The notes below the pieces were generated by a model. The model ran no database searches. It was not told the DNA's origin and saw nothing but the letters and a program-made list of their open reading frames with translations. DNA of 64,000 nt from Sphingomonas sp. (GTDB lineage Bacteria; Pseudomonadota; Alphaproteobacteria; Sphingomonadales; Sphingomonadaceae): the NCBI RefSeq assembly GCF_019635455.1, contig NZ_JAHBZJ010000008.1:108145-172144 (forward strand), written 5' to 3'. A program made the translations under genes and the position numbers. Shown here in pieces: positions 27,294-35,313 of this stretch (position 1 is the stretch's first letter; each line of letters opens with the position of its first letter).

Positions 27294-28226
27294 TCAGAAC
27301 CCAACCGCGTCTGCACCCTTGGTCTTCAGCATGGCGCGCGCTTCCTCGGGCGTCGCAACCGTCAGTCCGATATCCTCGACGATCCGCCGGATCTTTGCCA
27401 CCTGCTCGGCATTGGACGTGGCCATCTTCCCGGGACCGGCGAACAGGCTGTCCTCCAGCCCCACCCGCACGGATCCGCCCAGCAATGCGGACAGCGTGAC
27501 CAGCGGCAGCTGGTGGCGCCCGGCAGCCAGCGCGGAAAAGAGATAGTCGCCACCGAACAACCGGTCGGCGGCGGCTTTCATCGCCATCACATTTTCCGGC
27601 TCCGGCCCGATCCCGCCAAGGATGCCGAATACTCCCTGGACGAAGAAGGGCGGTTCGACCAGGCCCCGGTCGGCAAAATGCGCGAGATTATAAAGATGCG
27701 CCATGTCATAGCATTCGAACTCGAAACGGGTACCCTGTTCGCCCAATTCGCGCATGCCGCGCTCGATCTGTGCGAAGGTGTTGGACAGGATGAAGTCCCT
27801 GGTCATTTCGAGATAGGGTTTTTCCCAGTCATGAAGCCAGGTCCCAACCTTTGCTCCGGCGCCCGAAATGTTGAAGTTGATCGACCCCATGTTCATCGAC
27901 GCGACTTCGGGTTTCGCCGATTTCGCGGCGGCGAGCCGCTCGTCCATGCTCATCCCAAGCCCACCGCCGGTCGTGATATTGACGATCGCGTCGCAGGATT
28001 GCTTGATCCGCGGCAGGAACGCCTGGAACAAGTGCGGCGACTGATCGGGGCGGCCGGTTTCGGGATCGCGCGCATGCAGATGAAGCATCGCCGCTCCCGC
28101 CTCGGCCGCAGCGATCGCTTCGCGCGCAATCTCATCCGCCGTGATCGGTAGGTGCGGCGACATTGACGGGGTATGGATCGACCCCGTCACCGCACAGGTG
28201 ATGATCACCTTGTTCGCTTTTCGCAT
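27294..28226 (-). CDS. Beta-keto acid cleavage enzyme (BKACE, DUF849)
   Basis: A 310-residue TIM-barrel enzyme with the metal-binding HLHARDP motif and ECYDMAHLYN. The family, founded on 3-keto-5-aminohexanoate cleavage enzyme, uses a divalent metal to condense a beta-keto acid with acetyl-CoA, giving acetoacetate plus a new CoA thioester. It would let the pathway cleave a beta-keto acid without ATP. Convergent with the ligase 3 bp away and divergent from the crotonase gene at 28317. Confidence 0.88.
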   Translation of the reverse strand: MRKANKVIITCAVTGSIHTPSMSPHLPITADEIAREAIAAAEAGAAMLHLHARDPETGRPDQSPHLFQAFLPRIKQSCDAIVNITTGGGLGMSMDERLAAAKSAKPEVASMNMGSINFNISGAGAKVGTWLHDWEKPYLEMTRDFILSNTFAQIERGMRELGEQGTRFEFECYDMAHLYNLAHFADRGLVEPPFFVQGVFGILGGIGPEPENVMAMKAAADRLFGGDYLFSALAAGRHQLPLVTLSALLGGSVRVGLEDSLFAGPGKMATSNAEQVAKIRRIVEDIGLTVATPEEARAMLKTKGADAVGF

Positions 28227-28270
28227 GGTCTGCCCTCTCCGCTATCGCTTGAGTCTGTTGACTCCAACTA

Positions 28271-28284
28271 GTACGTACGCAATC
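28271..28284. promoter_or_regulatory. Island operator site 6 (degenerate)
   Basis: GTACGTACGCAATC, the weakest member of the set. It lies between the divergent BKACE and crotonase genes, where the pattern predicts a site. The first half-site is intact and the second is poor. Confidence 0.4.
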
Positions 28285-28316
28285 GATACGGAAGCGAATT
28301 ATATAGGATCGACGGG

Positions 28317-29189
28317 ATGGACGAGGCGACGCAGCACGTCGAAGTAACGGTTCGCGAAGGGATTGCGACGATCCGCCTGAACCGGCCGGACAGGATGAAC
28401 GCCCTGACCCGACCGATGGTGGCCGCGATCATCGACGCACTCGACCGGCTGGAGGCCGATGATGCGGTTCGCGCCGTGATCTTCACCGGCGCCGGTCGGG
28501 CGTTCTGCGCCGGCGCCGACCTGGGTTCCGGTTCGGGAACCTTTGACTATGAAAGGCGCAACGGCGCCGGCTTCGACGGGGCCGACGATCCCGATCGCGA
28601 TCGGGGTGGGCTGCTGACACTGCGCCTGTTCGACTTCCTGAAACCGGTGATCGCGGCGGTCAACGGCGCGGCTGCCGGGATCGGCGCCACCATGCAGTTG
28701 CCGATGGACATTCGCATCGCATCCACCGACGCGCGCTTCGGCTTCGTATTCGCGCGCCGGGGGATCGTCCCCGAAGCCGCTTCAAGCTGGTTCCTGCCCC
28801 GGCTGGTCGGCATCTCTACCGCCCTCGACTGGTGCTATTCGGGACGGATGGTGTCCGCCGACGAAGCGTTGGCGCGCGGCCTGGTCCGTGATCTTCACCC
28901 CCCCGAGCGGCTGCTGGACGCCGCCCATGAACTGGCGATCAGCCTGACCGGCGACAGCGCCCCGGTTTCGGTCGCGCTGACCCGGCAGATGATGTGGCGG
29001 ATGCTGACCGCCGGCCATCCGATGGAGGCGCACCGTATCGACAGCAGGGCAATGGTGGCGCGCGGCAAGTCGGCCGATGCGCGCGAGGGCATTCAGGCGT
29101 TCATCGAGAAACGCCCCGCGCATTTCCCCGAAACCGTGTCCGGAGACCTGCCGGACGTGTTTCCGCATTGGCGCGATCCGACCTTCTAG
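28317..29189 (+). CDS. Enoyl-CoA hydratase/isomerase family protein
   Basis: A 290-residue crotonase-fold enzyme. VREGIATIRLNRPDRMNAL and GAGRAFCAGADL form the CoA site; NGAAAGIGATMQLPMD supplies the oxyanion helix. FARRGIVPEAASSWFLPRLVG keeps one glutamate of the hydratase pair, as in many 2-enoyl-CoA hydratases/isomerases. A roughly 20-residue Gly/Asp-rich insert follows the first loop. Probable role: hydration or isomerisation of an unsaturated acyl-CoA. Ribosome site is weak. Confidence 0.85.
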   Translation: MDEATQHVEVTVREGIATIRLNRPDRMNALTRPMVAAIIDALDRLEADDAVRAVIFTGAGRAFCAGADLGSGSGTFDYERRNGAGFDGADDPDRDRGGLLTLRLFDFLKPVIAAVNGAAAGIGATMQLPMDIRIASTDARFGFVFARRGIVPEAASSWFLPRLVGISTALDWCYSGRMVSADEALARGLVRDLHPPERLLDAAHELAISLTGDSAPVSVALTRQMMWRMLTAGHPMEAHRIDSRAMVARGKSADAREGIQAFIEKRPAHFPETVSGDLPDVFPHWRDPTF

Positions 29190-29198
29190 CGAACGCGC

Positions 29199-30365
29199 TC
29201 AATATGATTTGGGCAGATCGAGCACGCGTTCGGCGATGAACGACAGCATCATCTGCTCGGTCACCGGGGCGATACGCGTCAGGATCGATTCGCGGAACAG
29301 CCGCTCCACCTGATACTCGGTCGCATAGCCCATGCCACCGTGGGTCAGCACCGCCGTCGTGGCGCTGTCGAACGCCGCGCGCGCGCCAAGGAACTTCGCC
29401 GCATTCGCCTCCGCGCCACAGGATTTTCCGTGGTCATAGAGCCAGGCGGCCCGGATGCACTGCCAATAGGCCGCCTCGATCTGGATCCAGCGTTCGGCGA
29501 GCGGATGCTGGATGCCCTGATTCTGTCCGATCGGCCGTCCAAACACCACGCGATCGCGCGCATAGTCCGCGCCACGCCGAAGCGCATCACGCGCCAGTCC
29601 GATCGCCTCGATCGCGACCAGCACCCGCTCCGGGTTCAGACTGTCGAGTATATAGGTGAAGCCGCGGCCTTCCTCGCCGATCAGATCCTCGTCGGGAACG
29701 AAGAGATCATCGATGAACACCGCGTTCGAATCGACCGCGTTGCGCCCCATTTTCGCGATGCGACGCACCTCGACCCTCGACCGGTCGAGATCGGTGTAGA
29801 ATAGCGAAATGCCATCGGTCGGGCGTTTGGCGTCCTCCTTCCGGGTGGTGCGGGCCAGCAGGACGATCTTGTCGGCCTCTTGCCCGGTGGAGGTCCACAT
29901 CTTGCGACCGCTCACGCGATACCCGCCGGGTACCTTTGCAGCAAAGGTCTTGAGGCTCGTCGTATCGAGCCCCGCATCGGGTTCGGTGACGCCGAAACAC
30001 GCCTTCTGCTCGCCGGCGACCAGCGGCTTGAGCCAGCGTTGCTTCTGCTCGGGCGTGCCATGGACCACGATCGCATGCGGGCCGAACAGGTTGATATGAA
30101 TGGCCGACGCCGCCGAAAAACCACCCCCGGATGAGGTGACCGTGTGCATCATCAGCGCCGCCTCAAGCACGCCCAGATCTGCGCCACCCACCTCTTCGGG
30201 CATGGTCAGCCCCAGCCATCCGCCCTCGGCCATGGCGCGATGGAATTCATGCGGAAAGCGCGGCGTGCGGTCGCATTCGGTCCAGTAATCGTCATCAAAC
30301 CGGGCGCACACCTTCGCTACGCCATCGACGATCGCGCGCTGATTGTCGTCAAATTCGAAATTCAT
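29199..30365 (-). CDS. Acyl-CoA dehydrogenase
   Basis: A 388-residue FAD acyl-CoA dehydrogenase: N-terminal helices (FEFDDNQRAIVDGVAKV), FAD/substrate loops FGVTEPDAGLD and KMWTSTGQEAD, and the C-terminal domain (GGMGYATEYQVERLFRE). The usual catalytic YEGT segment reads RIAPVTEQM, so the base must come from elsewhere, perhaps the glutamate in VAIEAIG. ATG at 30365 chosen; a TTG frame opens at 30386 but lacks a ribosome site. Alpha,beta-desaturation of an acyl-CoA is the family reaction. Promoter with embedded operator directly upstream. Confidence 0.88.
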   Translation of the reverse strand: MNFEFDDNQRAIVDGVAKVCARFDDDYWTECDRTPRFPHEFHRAMAEGGWLGLTMPEEVGGADLGVLEAALMMHTVTSSGGGFSAASAIHINLFGPHAIVVHGTPEQKQRWLKPLVAGEQKACFGVTEPDAGLDTTSLKTFAAKVPGGYRVSGRKMWTSTGQEADKIVLLARTTRKEDAKRPTDGISLFYTDLDRSRVEVRRIAKMGRNAVDSNAVFIDDLFVPDEDLIGEEGRGFTYILDSLNPERVLVAIEAIGLARDALRRGADYARDRVVFGRPIGQNQGIQHPLAERWIQIEAAYWQCIRAAWLYDHGKSCGAEANAAKFLGARAAFDSATTAVLTHGGMGYATEYQVERLFRESILTRIAPVTEQMMLSFIAERVLDLPKSY

Positions 30366-30394
30366 CGGCCCCGCCCGTTCCTGCAACAGGGCGA

Positions 30395-30423
30395 ATAATA
30401 GTACGCTAGCGAACCTTTCGCAA
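30395..30423 (-). promoter_or_regulatory. Promoter with embedded island operator site 7
   Basis: On the minus strand: -35 TTGCGA (30418-30423), a 17-bp spacer, -10 TATTAT (30395-30400). The spacer holds GTACGCTAGCGAAC (30401-30414). This is the clearest case of the site lying between the two promoter boxes, as expected for a repressor. It drives the acyl-CoA dehydrogenase. Confidence 0.7.
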
Positions 30424-30433
30424 GCATGTGCCG

Positions 30434-30946
30434 TCAGCCGTCGTCATTGCTCGGTCGATGCGCGGCGGCCATGGTCTCCTTCCTGATATTCTCCTTGACC
30501 CGCATCAGCACGTCCTCGGTGATCGCGAGTTCCTCCGGGGTGATCCCGTCGAGAATGCGCTGGTTCAGGTCCTCGGACACGTCGATCATCTTGTCGAGAA
30601 TCTCGTACCCCTGTTCGGTGATGAACACGCGCTTCACCCGCCGGTCGCCGCCTGGATCAGGCCGCCGTTCGACATGCCCGGTGTTTTCGAGCCGATCGAT
30701 CAGGCCGCCAACAGTCACCTTGCCGACATCCAGCAGCCGCGCGAGATCGACCTGCATCAGCCCGGTTTCGTCACCGCGCGACAACGCGCTCATCACCGTC
30801 CATTGGGAACGCGTGATGCCCAGCGGGCGCATATATTGGTCCATCAGCGTGCGGCGTGTGCGCGACACGTCGTGGACAAGATAGCCGAACCGGAACTTGG
30901 TCGCGGAAATCCGCTTTTTCGGCGGCTTCCCCTTGGTCTTCGGCAT
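30434..30946 (-). CDS. MarR-family transcriptional regulator (probable island regulator)
   Basis: A 170-residue MarR-type winged-helix protein. The DNA-binding region reads TQ-free SQWTVMSALSRGDETGLMQVDLARLLDVG in sections, with the wing RRPDPGGDRRVKRVFIT. ATG 30946 is preferred over 30985: MPKTKGKPPKKR is preceded by AAGGGG at a suitable distance. MarR relatives in aromatic and fatty-acid-like catabolism (CouR, BadR, FerC types) are repressors released by an acyl-CoA. It sits in the middle of the island, its own promoter contains a site, and the twelve sites have the near-palindromic length expected for a MarR dimer. It is the best candidate to bind them. Confidence 0.88.
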   Translation of the reverse strand: MPKTKGKPPKKRISATKFRFGYLVHDVSRTRRTLMDQYMRPLGITRSQWTVMSALSRGDETGLMQVDLARLLDVGKVTVGGLIDRLENTGHVERRPDPGGDRRVKRVFITEQGYEILDKMIDVSEDLNQRILDGITPEELAITEDVLMRVKENIRKETMAAAHRPSNDDG

Positions 30947-30988
30947 CGGCGATATCCCCTTATAACGCATGCATATGATCCGCATGCG

Positions 30989-31017
30989 ATTCTGCCGTAT
31001 TGTACGTATGTGAGCAA
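30989..31017 (-). promoter_or_regulatory. Promoter of the MarR gene with operator site 8
   Basis: Minus strand: TTGCTC (31012-31017), 17-bp spacer, CAGAAT (30989-30994). GTACGTATGTGAGC (31002-31015) overlaps the spacer and -35 and suggests autoregulation. Nearby, CGCATGC (30966-30972) and GCATGCG (30982-30988) form a second inverted repeat in the leader. Confidence 0.5.
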
Positions 31018-31042
31018 GAAAACCAGCCGGTTCCGCAGCGGA

Positions 31043-31900
31043 TCATGCGCCAATCCGCGCGTGGCATCGGTCGAGCACGACGATGTTCCGTTCCTTCGAC
31101 ATGGCGCGAAAGCGCACGCCATCGGGTTCTTCGAAAAAGTCGATCTGGATCGTCTCTCCCGGGAACACCGGCCGGCTGAACCGGACGAAAAGTGCCTTGA
31201 GACGCGCCGGCTCGTCATCGCAATAGGCCGTGAGAACCGCGCGCGTCGCCACCCCAAGCGTGCCGAGGCCATGCGAGATGGGCCGCTCGAAACCGGCCTT
31301 GCGGGCGATCGCGGGGTCGGCGTGAAGCGGATTCCAATCGCCGCTCAGTCGATAGATCAGCGCGGAGCGCGGGGACGTCGGGATGCTAACGCGGCGATCG
31401 GGTTCGCGGTCAGGCAGAGCGATGGCCGGCTCGACCGTGGCACCGAACCCGCCCTCGCCACCATTTCCGCGCAGGAACAGCGTCGTTCTGACGCGCGCGA
31501 CCGGCGATCCGTCCGCCAGGCGCAATTCCTTGATCTGATGGACCATCGCCCCCTTGTCCGCTCCCTTGTCTTCCAGACCGGCGATCCGGATGTCCGCGTG
31601 CATCGATCCCGCAGGCGGGATCAGGGTCATGAGTTCGAACGCCTGTTCCGCGTGGAGCACCTTGACCCAGTCGATCCCGAAACGCGGATCGCGCGCCCAG
31701 AAGCCGGGTTGGCACAGGGTCGAGCACATCGACGGAACCGTCCGAAGCCCGTCCTCATAGACATAGCGCAGCTGCCGTTCGTCCAGCGGGTCGTCGCCAT
31801 AGCCCAGTCCCAGGGCATATAGGATCGAATCACGCGCCGCATAATGCTGTTGCACGTCGTCAAAGCGCAGCGCCTGGATCGCCGCCAGATCCATCGTCAT
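31043..31900 (-). CDS. MaoC-like enoyl-CoA hydratase (double hotdog)
   Basis: A 285-residue protein with two hotdog domains. The C-terminal one carries the hydratase-2 signature SGDWNPLHADP...GFERPISHGLG, with the Asp/His pair that hydrates trans-2-enoyl-CoA to (R)-3-hydroxyacyl-CoA. The length matches the hydratase part of peroxisomal multifunctional enzyme 2. ATG 31900, behind GGGGAGGA, is preferred over the frame starting at 31963, whose extra residues look untranslated. Divergent from an MFE-2-type dehydrogenase at 32008: together they supply the two activities of that enzyme. Confidence 0.9.
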   Translation of the reverse strand: MTMDLAAIQALRFDDVQQHYAARDSILYALGLGYGDDPLDERQLRYVYEDGLRTVPSMCSTLCQPGFWARDPRFGIDWVKVLHAEQAFELMTLIPPAGSMHADIRIAGLEDKGADKGAMVHQIKELRLADGSPVARVRTTLFLRGNGGEGGFGATVEPAIALPDREPDRRVSIPTSPRSALIYRLSGDWNPLHADPAIARKAGFERPISHGLGTLGVATRAVLTAYCDDEPARLKALFVRFSRPVFPGETIQIDFFEEPDGVRFRAMSKERNIVVLDRCHARIGA

Positions 31901-31944
31901 CCGATCGTCCTCCCCAAAACCGCAGCAGCGCGTTGTGCTATATA

Positions 31945-31973
31945 GTACTCTTGCATACGACATGCATATGTAC
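31945..31973. promoter_or_regulatory. Island operator site 9 (two overlapping candidates)
   Basis: Between the divergent MaoC and SDR genes lie GTACTCTTGCATAC (31945-31958) and ACATGCATATGTAC (31960-31973). Each is an imperfect match; together they may form a double site. Confidence 0.45.
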
Positions 31974-32007
31974 CATCCTACACTGGAACCACAACGGGGT
32001 AGGATGC

Positions 32008-32907
32008 ATGGGAATTTGCGAAGGGCGGGTCGCCATCGTTACCGGAGGCGGCCGTGGGGTCGGACGCGCCTATGCGCTGATGCTCGCCGCTCAGGGCGCC
32101 AAGGTGATCGTCAACGACCTCGGCTCGTCGGCATCGGGCGTCGGCAGCGACCAGAGCCCTGCCGAGGAAGTCGTGGAGATGATCCGCGCGGCGGGCGGCG
32201 AGGCTGCGGTTAACGGATCCGACGTCTCGGACTGGCAGGGCGCGCAGGCAATGGTGGCACAGGCGGTCGATACGTTCGGCCGTCTGGATGTCCTCATCAA
32301 CAACGCCGGCATCCTGCGCGACCGCATGCTCGTCAACATGAGCGAGGAAGAGTGGGATATGGTGGTGCGGGTGCATCTCAAGGGTACGTTCGCGCCGCTC
32401 CACCACGCCGCCAACCACTGGCGCCTCGAACAGAAAGCGGGCCGGCCGGTCGATGCGCGCGTCATCAACACCACGTCGCATTCGGCGCTCTTCGCCAATA
32501 TCGGCCAGGCCAATTACGCGGCGGCCAAGGGGGGGATCGCGACGTTGACCCAACTCGCCGCGCGCGAACTCAAACGCTACGGCGTCACCGTCAATGCAAT
32601 CGCGCCGCGCGCCAACACCCGCATGACCGAGGGCCTGCGCGACTATGACGACGAACAGCTCGAGCGCCGTAATCCCGAATGGATCGCCGCGCTCGTCACC
32701 TGGCTCGCAAGTCCGGAATCGAAGGATGTAAGCGGGCGGATCTTCGAAGCCTGGGGCTATGGTTATTCGGTGATCGAAAGCTGGCAGCACGGCCCGACGA
32801 CCGAACCAGCGAAGGACCCGGCCGACCTTGGCCCACGCATCACCGAGATCGTCCGCCATGCGCGCAACAATGCGGGGATCGACCGGAACAGCTGGCTGGA
32901 CCCCTGA
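32008..32907 (+). CDS. Short-chain dehydrogenase, multifunctional-enzyme type
   Basis: A 299-residue SDR with TGGGRGVGRAYA, the family insert NDLGSSASGVGSDQSPAEEV, NNAG and QANYAAAKGG (Y-x3-K). It resembles the (R)-3-hydroxyacyl-CoA dehydrogenase domain of MFE-2. ATG 32008 is chosen, with GGGGTAGGA upstream; the frame from 31933 would run through the operator. It faces the MaoC gene head to head and ends 12 bp from the convergent acyl-CoA dehydrogenase. Paralogue of the SDR at 20739. Confidence 0.9.
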   Translation: MGICEGRVAIVTGGGRGVGRAYALMLAAQGAKVIVNDLGSSASGVGSDQSPAEEVVEMIRAAGGEAAVNGSDVSDWQGAQAMVAQAVDTFGRLDVLINNAGILRDRMLVNMSEEEWDMVVRVHLKGTFAPLHHAANHWRLEQKAGRPVDARVINTTSHSALFANIGQANYAAAKGGIATLTQLAARELKRYGVTVNAIAPRANTRMTEGLRDYDDEQLERRNPEWIAALVTWLASPESKDVSGRIFEAWGYGYSVIESWQHGPTTEPAKDPADLGPRITEIVRHARNNAGIDRNSWLDP

Positions 32908-32919
32908 GCGCCGCCGGGG

Positions 32920-34101
32920 TCAGCCGCCGAACAGGTCGCGACCGATGATCTGCTTCATCACTTCCGCCGCGCCGCCGGCGATCCGCGTGACACGCGCATC
33001 GATATAGGCGCGCGCGATCGGATATTCGGTCATATAGCCATAGCCGCCAAAGAACTGGAGGCACTGATCGACGACCTTCACATGCAGGTTGGTAACCACC
33101 AGCTTGACCTTTGCGGCCTCGACCGGGGTCAGTTCGCCGGCCATGAAGCGGGCGATGCACCAATCGGTGAAGACGCGCGCGGACAGTGTCTCGGCGGCCA
33201 GATCGGCAAGGACGAAGCGGGTATTCTGGAAGTCGCCGATCGTGCCTTCGAACGCCTTGCGCTCGGCGGTATAGGCGACCGTCCAGCGCAGCGCAGCCTC
33301 GCAGACGCAGATGCTGCGCACCGCCTGGGTCAGCCGTTCCTGCGCCAGCTTCGTCATCATGATCGCGAAGCCGCCGCCCTCCTCGCCAAGGCGCGCCGAG
33401 GCCGGCGCACGCGCGCCTTCGAGGAAAATCTCGGAGGTATCCTGCGCCTTCATCCCGATCTTGTCGAGATTGCGTCCGCGCTTGAGCCCGGGCTGGTTGG
33501 TATCGAGCGCGATCAGGCTAACACCCCGCGCGCCGCTGCCAGGGTCAGTCCTGCAAGCGAGCACCATCACATCGGCAAGCTGGCCGTTCGAAATATAGAC
33601 CTTCTGTCCATCGATTACGTAATCGTCGCCTTCGCGCACGGCGCGCGTACGGACGTTCTTGGCGTCGCTCCCGGCACCCGGCTCCGTGATCGCGAGCGCA
33701 CCGATCGCCTCTCCGGTCACCATCCTGGGAAGCCAGCGCCGCTTGGTATCCTCGCTCGCGAAGCCGAGGATGTAGGGGGCGACCATTTCGGAATGGACCA
33801 TGAAGCCCGGGCCGGTGATCCCGGCACGCGCCAGTTCCTCGATCGCGACGACGTTGAAGAGCCAGTCGACGCCCATCCCGCCATATTCGGTCGGCACATT
33901 GGGGCAGAGCAGACCGATCTCGCCCGCACGCCGCCACGCCTCGCGCGGGACGACCCCCGCACCTTCCCACGCCCCATGGTGCGGCACCAGTTCGTCCTCG
34001 ACGAACTTGCGGACCGTCTGGCGGAACATCTCATGCTCCTCCGAGAAGAGCGCGCGCGGCGCGGCGAACCCGTCGTCGCGCAGATAGGACGGCTCGCTCA
34101 T
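32920..34101 (-). CDS. Acyl-CoA dehydrogenase
   Basis: A 393-residue acyl-CoA dehydrogenase: ALAITEPGAGSDAKNV and KVYISNGQLADV around the flavin, QERLTQAVRSICVCEAA in the substrate helix, and QFFGGYGYMTEYPIAR near the C terminus. The segment that normally supplies the catalytic Glu reads RIAGGAAEVMK, with Gly at that place. As in long-chain and isovaleryl-type enzymes, a glutamate in the helix at SICVCEA could act as base. Start ATG overlaps the thiolase stop by 4 bp; last gene of the operon KAS-like, thiolase, dehydrogenase. Confidence 0.9.
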   Translation of the reverse strand: MSEPSYLRDDGFAAPRALFSEEHEMFRQTVRKFVEDELVPHHGAWEGAGVVPREAWRRAGEIGLLCPNVPTEYGGMGVDWLFNVVAIEELARAGITGPGFMVHSEMVAPYILGFASEDTKRRWLPRMVTGEAIGALAITEPGAGSDAKNVRTRAVREGDDYVIDGQKVYISNGQLADVMVLACRTDPGSGARGVSLIALDTNQPGLKRGRNLDKIGMKAQDTSEIFLEGARAPASARLGEEGGGFAIMMTKLAQERLTQAVRSICVCEAALRWTVAYTAERKAFEGTIGDFQNTRFVLADLAAETLSARVFTDWCIARFMAGELTPVEAAKVKLVVTNLHVKVVDQCLQFFGGYGYMTEYPIARAYIDARVTRIAGGAAEVMKQIIGRDLFGG

Positions 34102-35312
34102 GCCCGTCCCGCGTCGTGCAGCCCGAGGATCGAAATTGCCGCGATGCCGAGATAGGGTACGCCGCCCAGATTATGGGTCAGGCCGATCGATGGTCGGCTG
34201 ATCTGGCGTTCGCCCGCCCGTTCCAGCAGCTGGGTATAGATTTCATACGCCATCCGCAGGCCCGACGCACCGATCGGATGGCCGAAGCATTTCAGCCCGC
34301 CATCGACCTGGCACGGGACACCGCCGCCATCGCGGTCATAAAAGCCGTCCAGAATATCGGCGACCGCCCGTCCGTCGGGCGAAACGAACAGGTCCTCCAT
34401 CGTCACCAGTTCGGTGATCGAGAAGCAGTCATGAACCTCCATAAGATCGATCTGCGCACGCGGATCGTCGATTCCCGCTTCCCGATAGGCCCGCGACGCG
34501 GCGTTGCGCGTGTTGCGCACATGGCTGCCGTCCCATGTGTCGGTCGTCGTTTCGATGCCCGAACTGATCGACAGCTGGATCGCCTTGATGGTGACCAGAT
34601 CGCGCTTGCCGAGCGCGCGTGCGATTTCAGGCGTGGTCACGATCGCGCAGGCCGCGCCGTCCGACACGCCACAGCAATCGAACAGGCCAAGCGGCTCGGC
34701 GATCATCGGGGCGTTGAGGATCGTGTCCATCGACACCGGCTTGCGCAGATGCGCCTTGGGACTGAGCACGCCGTTCTGATGGCTCTTCCAAGAGATGTGC
34801 GCCATGCCGCGCTTCAGGTCTTCCTTCGAGACGCCATGTTTCGCGCGATAGCCGCCGGCAAGCTGGGCGAAGCCCGCCGGGGCCGATCCCATCGGCAGCC
34901 ACTGGTCGTTGAACGTCCCCTTGAAGGGCGGCGGCAGGCCACCATAGCCGGTGTCCTTCAATTTCTCCGCGCCGATAGCGAGCGCGATATCGACCGCGCC
35001 GGAGGCGACGGCATAGGCCGCCCCGCGAAGCGCCTCGGTGCCGGTTGCACACATATTCTCCATGCGGCTGAACGGGATGCCGTCAAGTCGCAGCGCCGAC
35101 GATGCCGGGATCGCAGAATTGCCGACATTGATCGCATCGTAACAGGATCCGAACCAGGCTGCATCGATCTGACCGCGCTCGATTCCGGCATCGGCCAGTG
35201 CTTCGTCAAACGCCTCGGCCATCAAACCGGCCGAATCCGCATCCCATCGTTCGCCGAACCGCGAACAGCCCATCCCCAGGATCGCGACCTTGTCCTTGAT
35301 ACCGGTAGCCAT
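34098..35312 (-). CDS. Thiolase family protein (SCP-x type)
   Basis: A 404-residue thiolase-fold protein of the SCP-x/Ltp group. Cysteine nucleophile in MENMCATGTEAL, histidines in VHDCFSITE and CFGHPIGASG. The group includes degradative thiolases and, with a DUF35 partner, retro-aldolases of steroid side chains. ATG 35312 is preferred over 35429: MATGIKDKVAILG has GAGGGG upstream and starts 1 bp after the partner's stop. Its immediate neighbour carries a DUF35 domain, which strongly suggests a complex of the two. Confidence 0.9.
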   Translation of the reverse strand: MATGIKDKVAILGMGCSRFGERWDADSAGLMAEAFDEALADAGIERGQIDAAWFGSCYDAINVGNSAIPASSALRLDGIPFSRMENMCATGTEALRGAAYAVASGAVDIALAIGAEKLKDTGYGGLPPPFKGTFNDQWLPMGSAPAGFAQLAGGYRAKHGVSKEDLKRGMAHISWKSHQNGVLSPKAHLRKPVSMDTILNAPMIAEPLGLFDCCGVSDGAACAIVTTPEIARALGKRDLVTIKAIQLSISSGIETTTDTWDGSHVRNTRNAASRAYREAGIDDPRAQIDLMEVHDCFSITELVTMEDLFVSPDGRAVADILDGFYDRDGGGVPCQVDGGLKCFGHPIGASGLRMAYEIYTQLLERAGERQISRPSIGLTHNLGGVPYLGIAAISILGLHDAGRA

Positions 35313-35313
35313 G

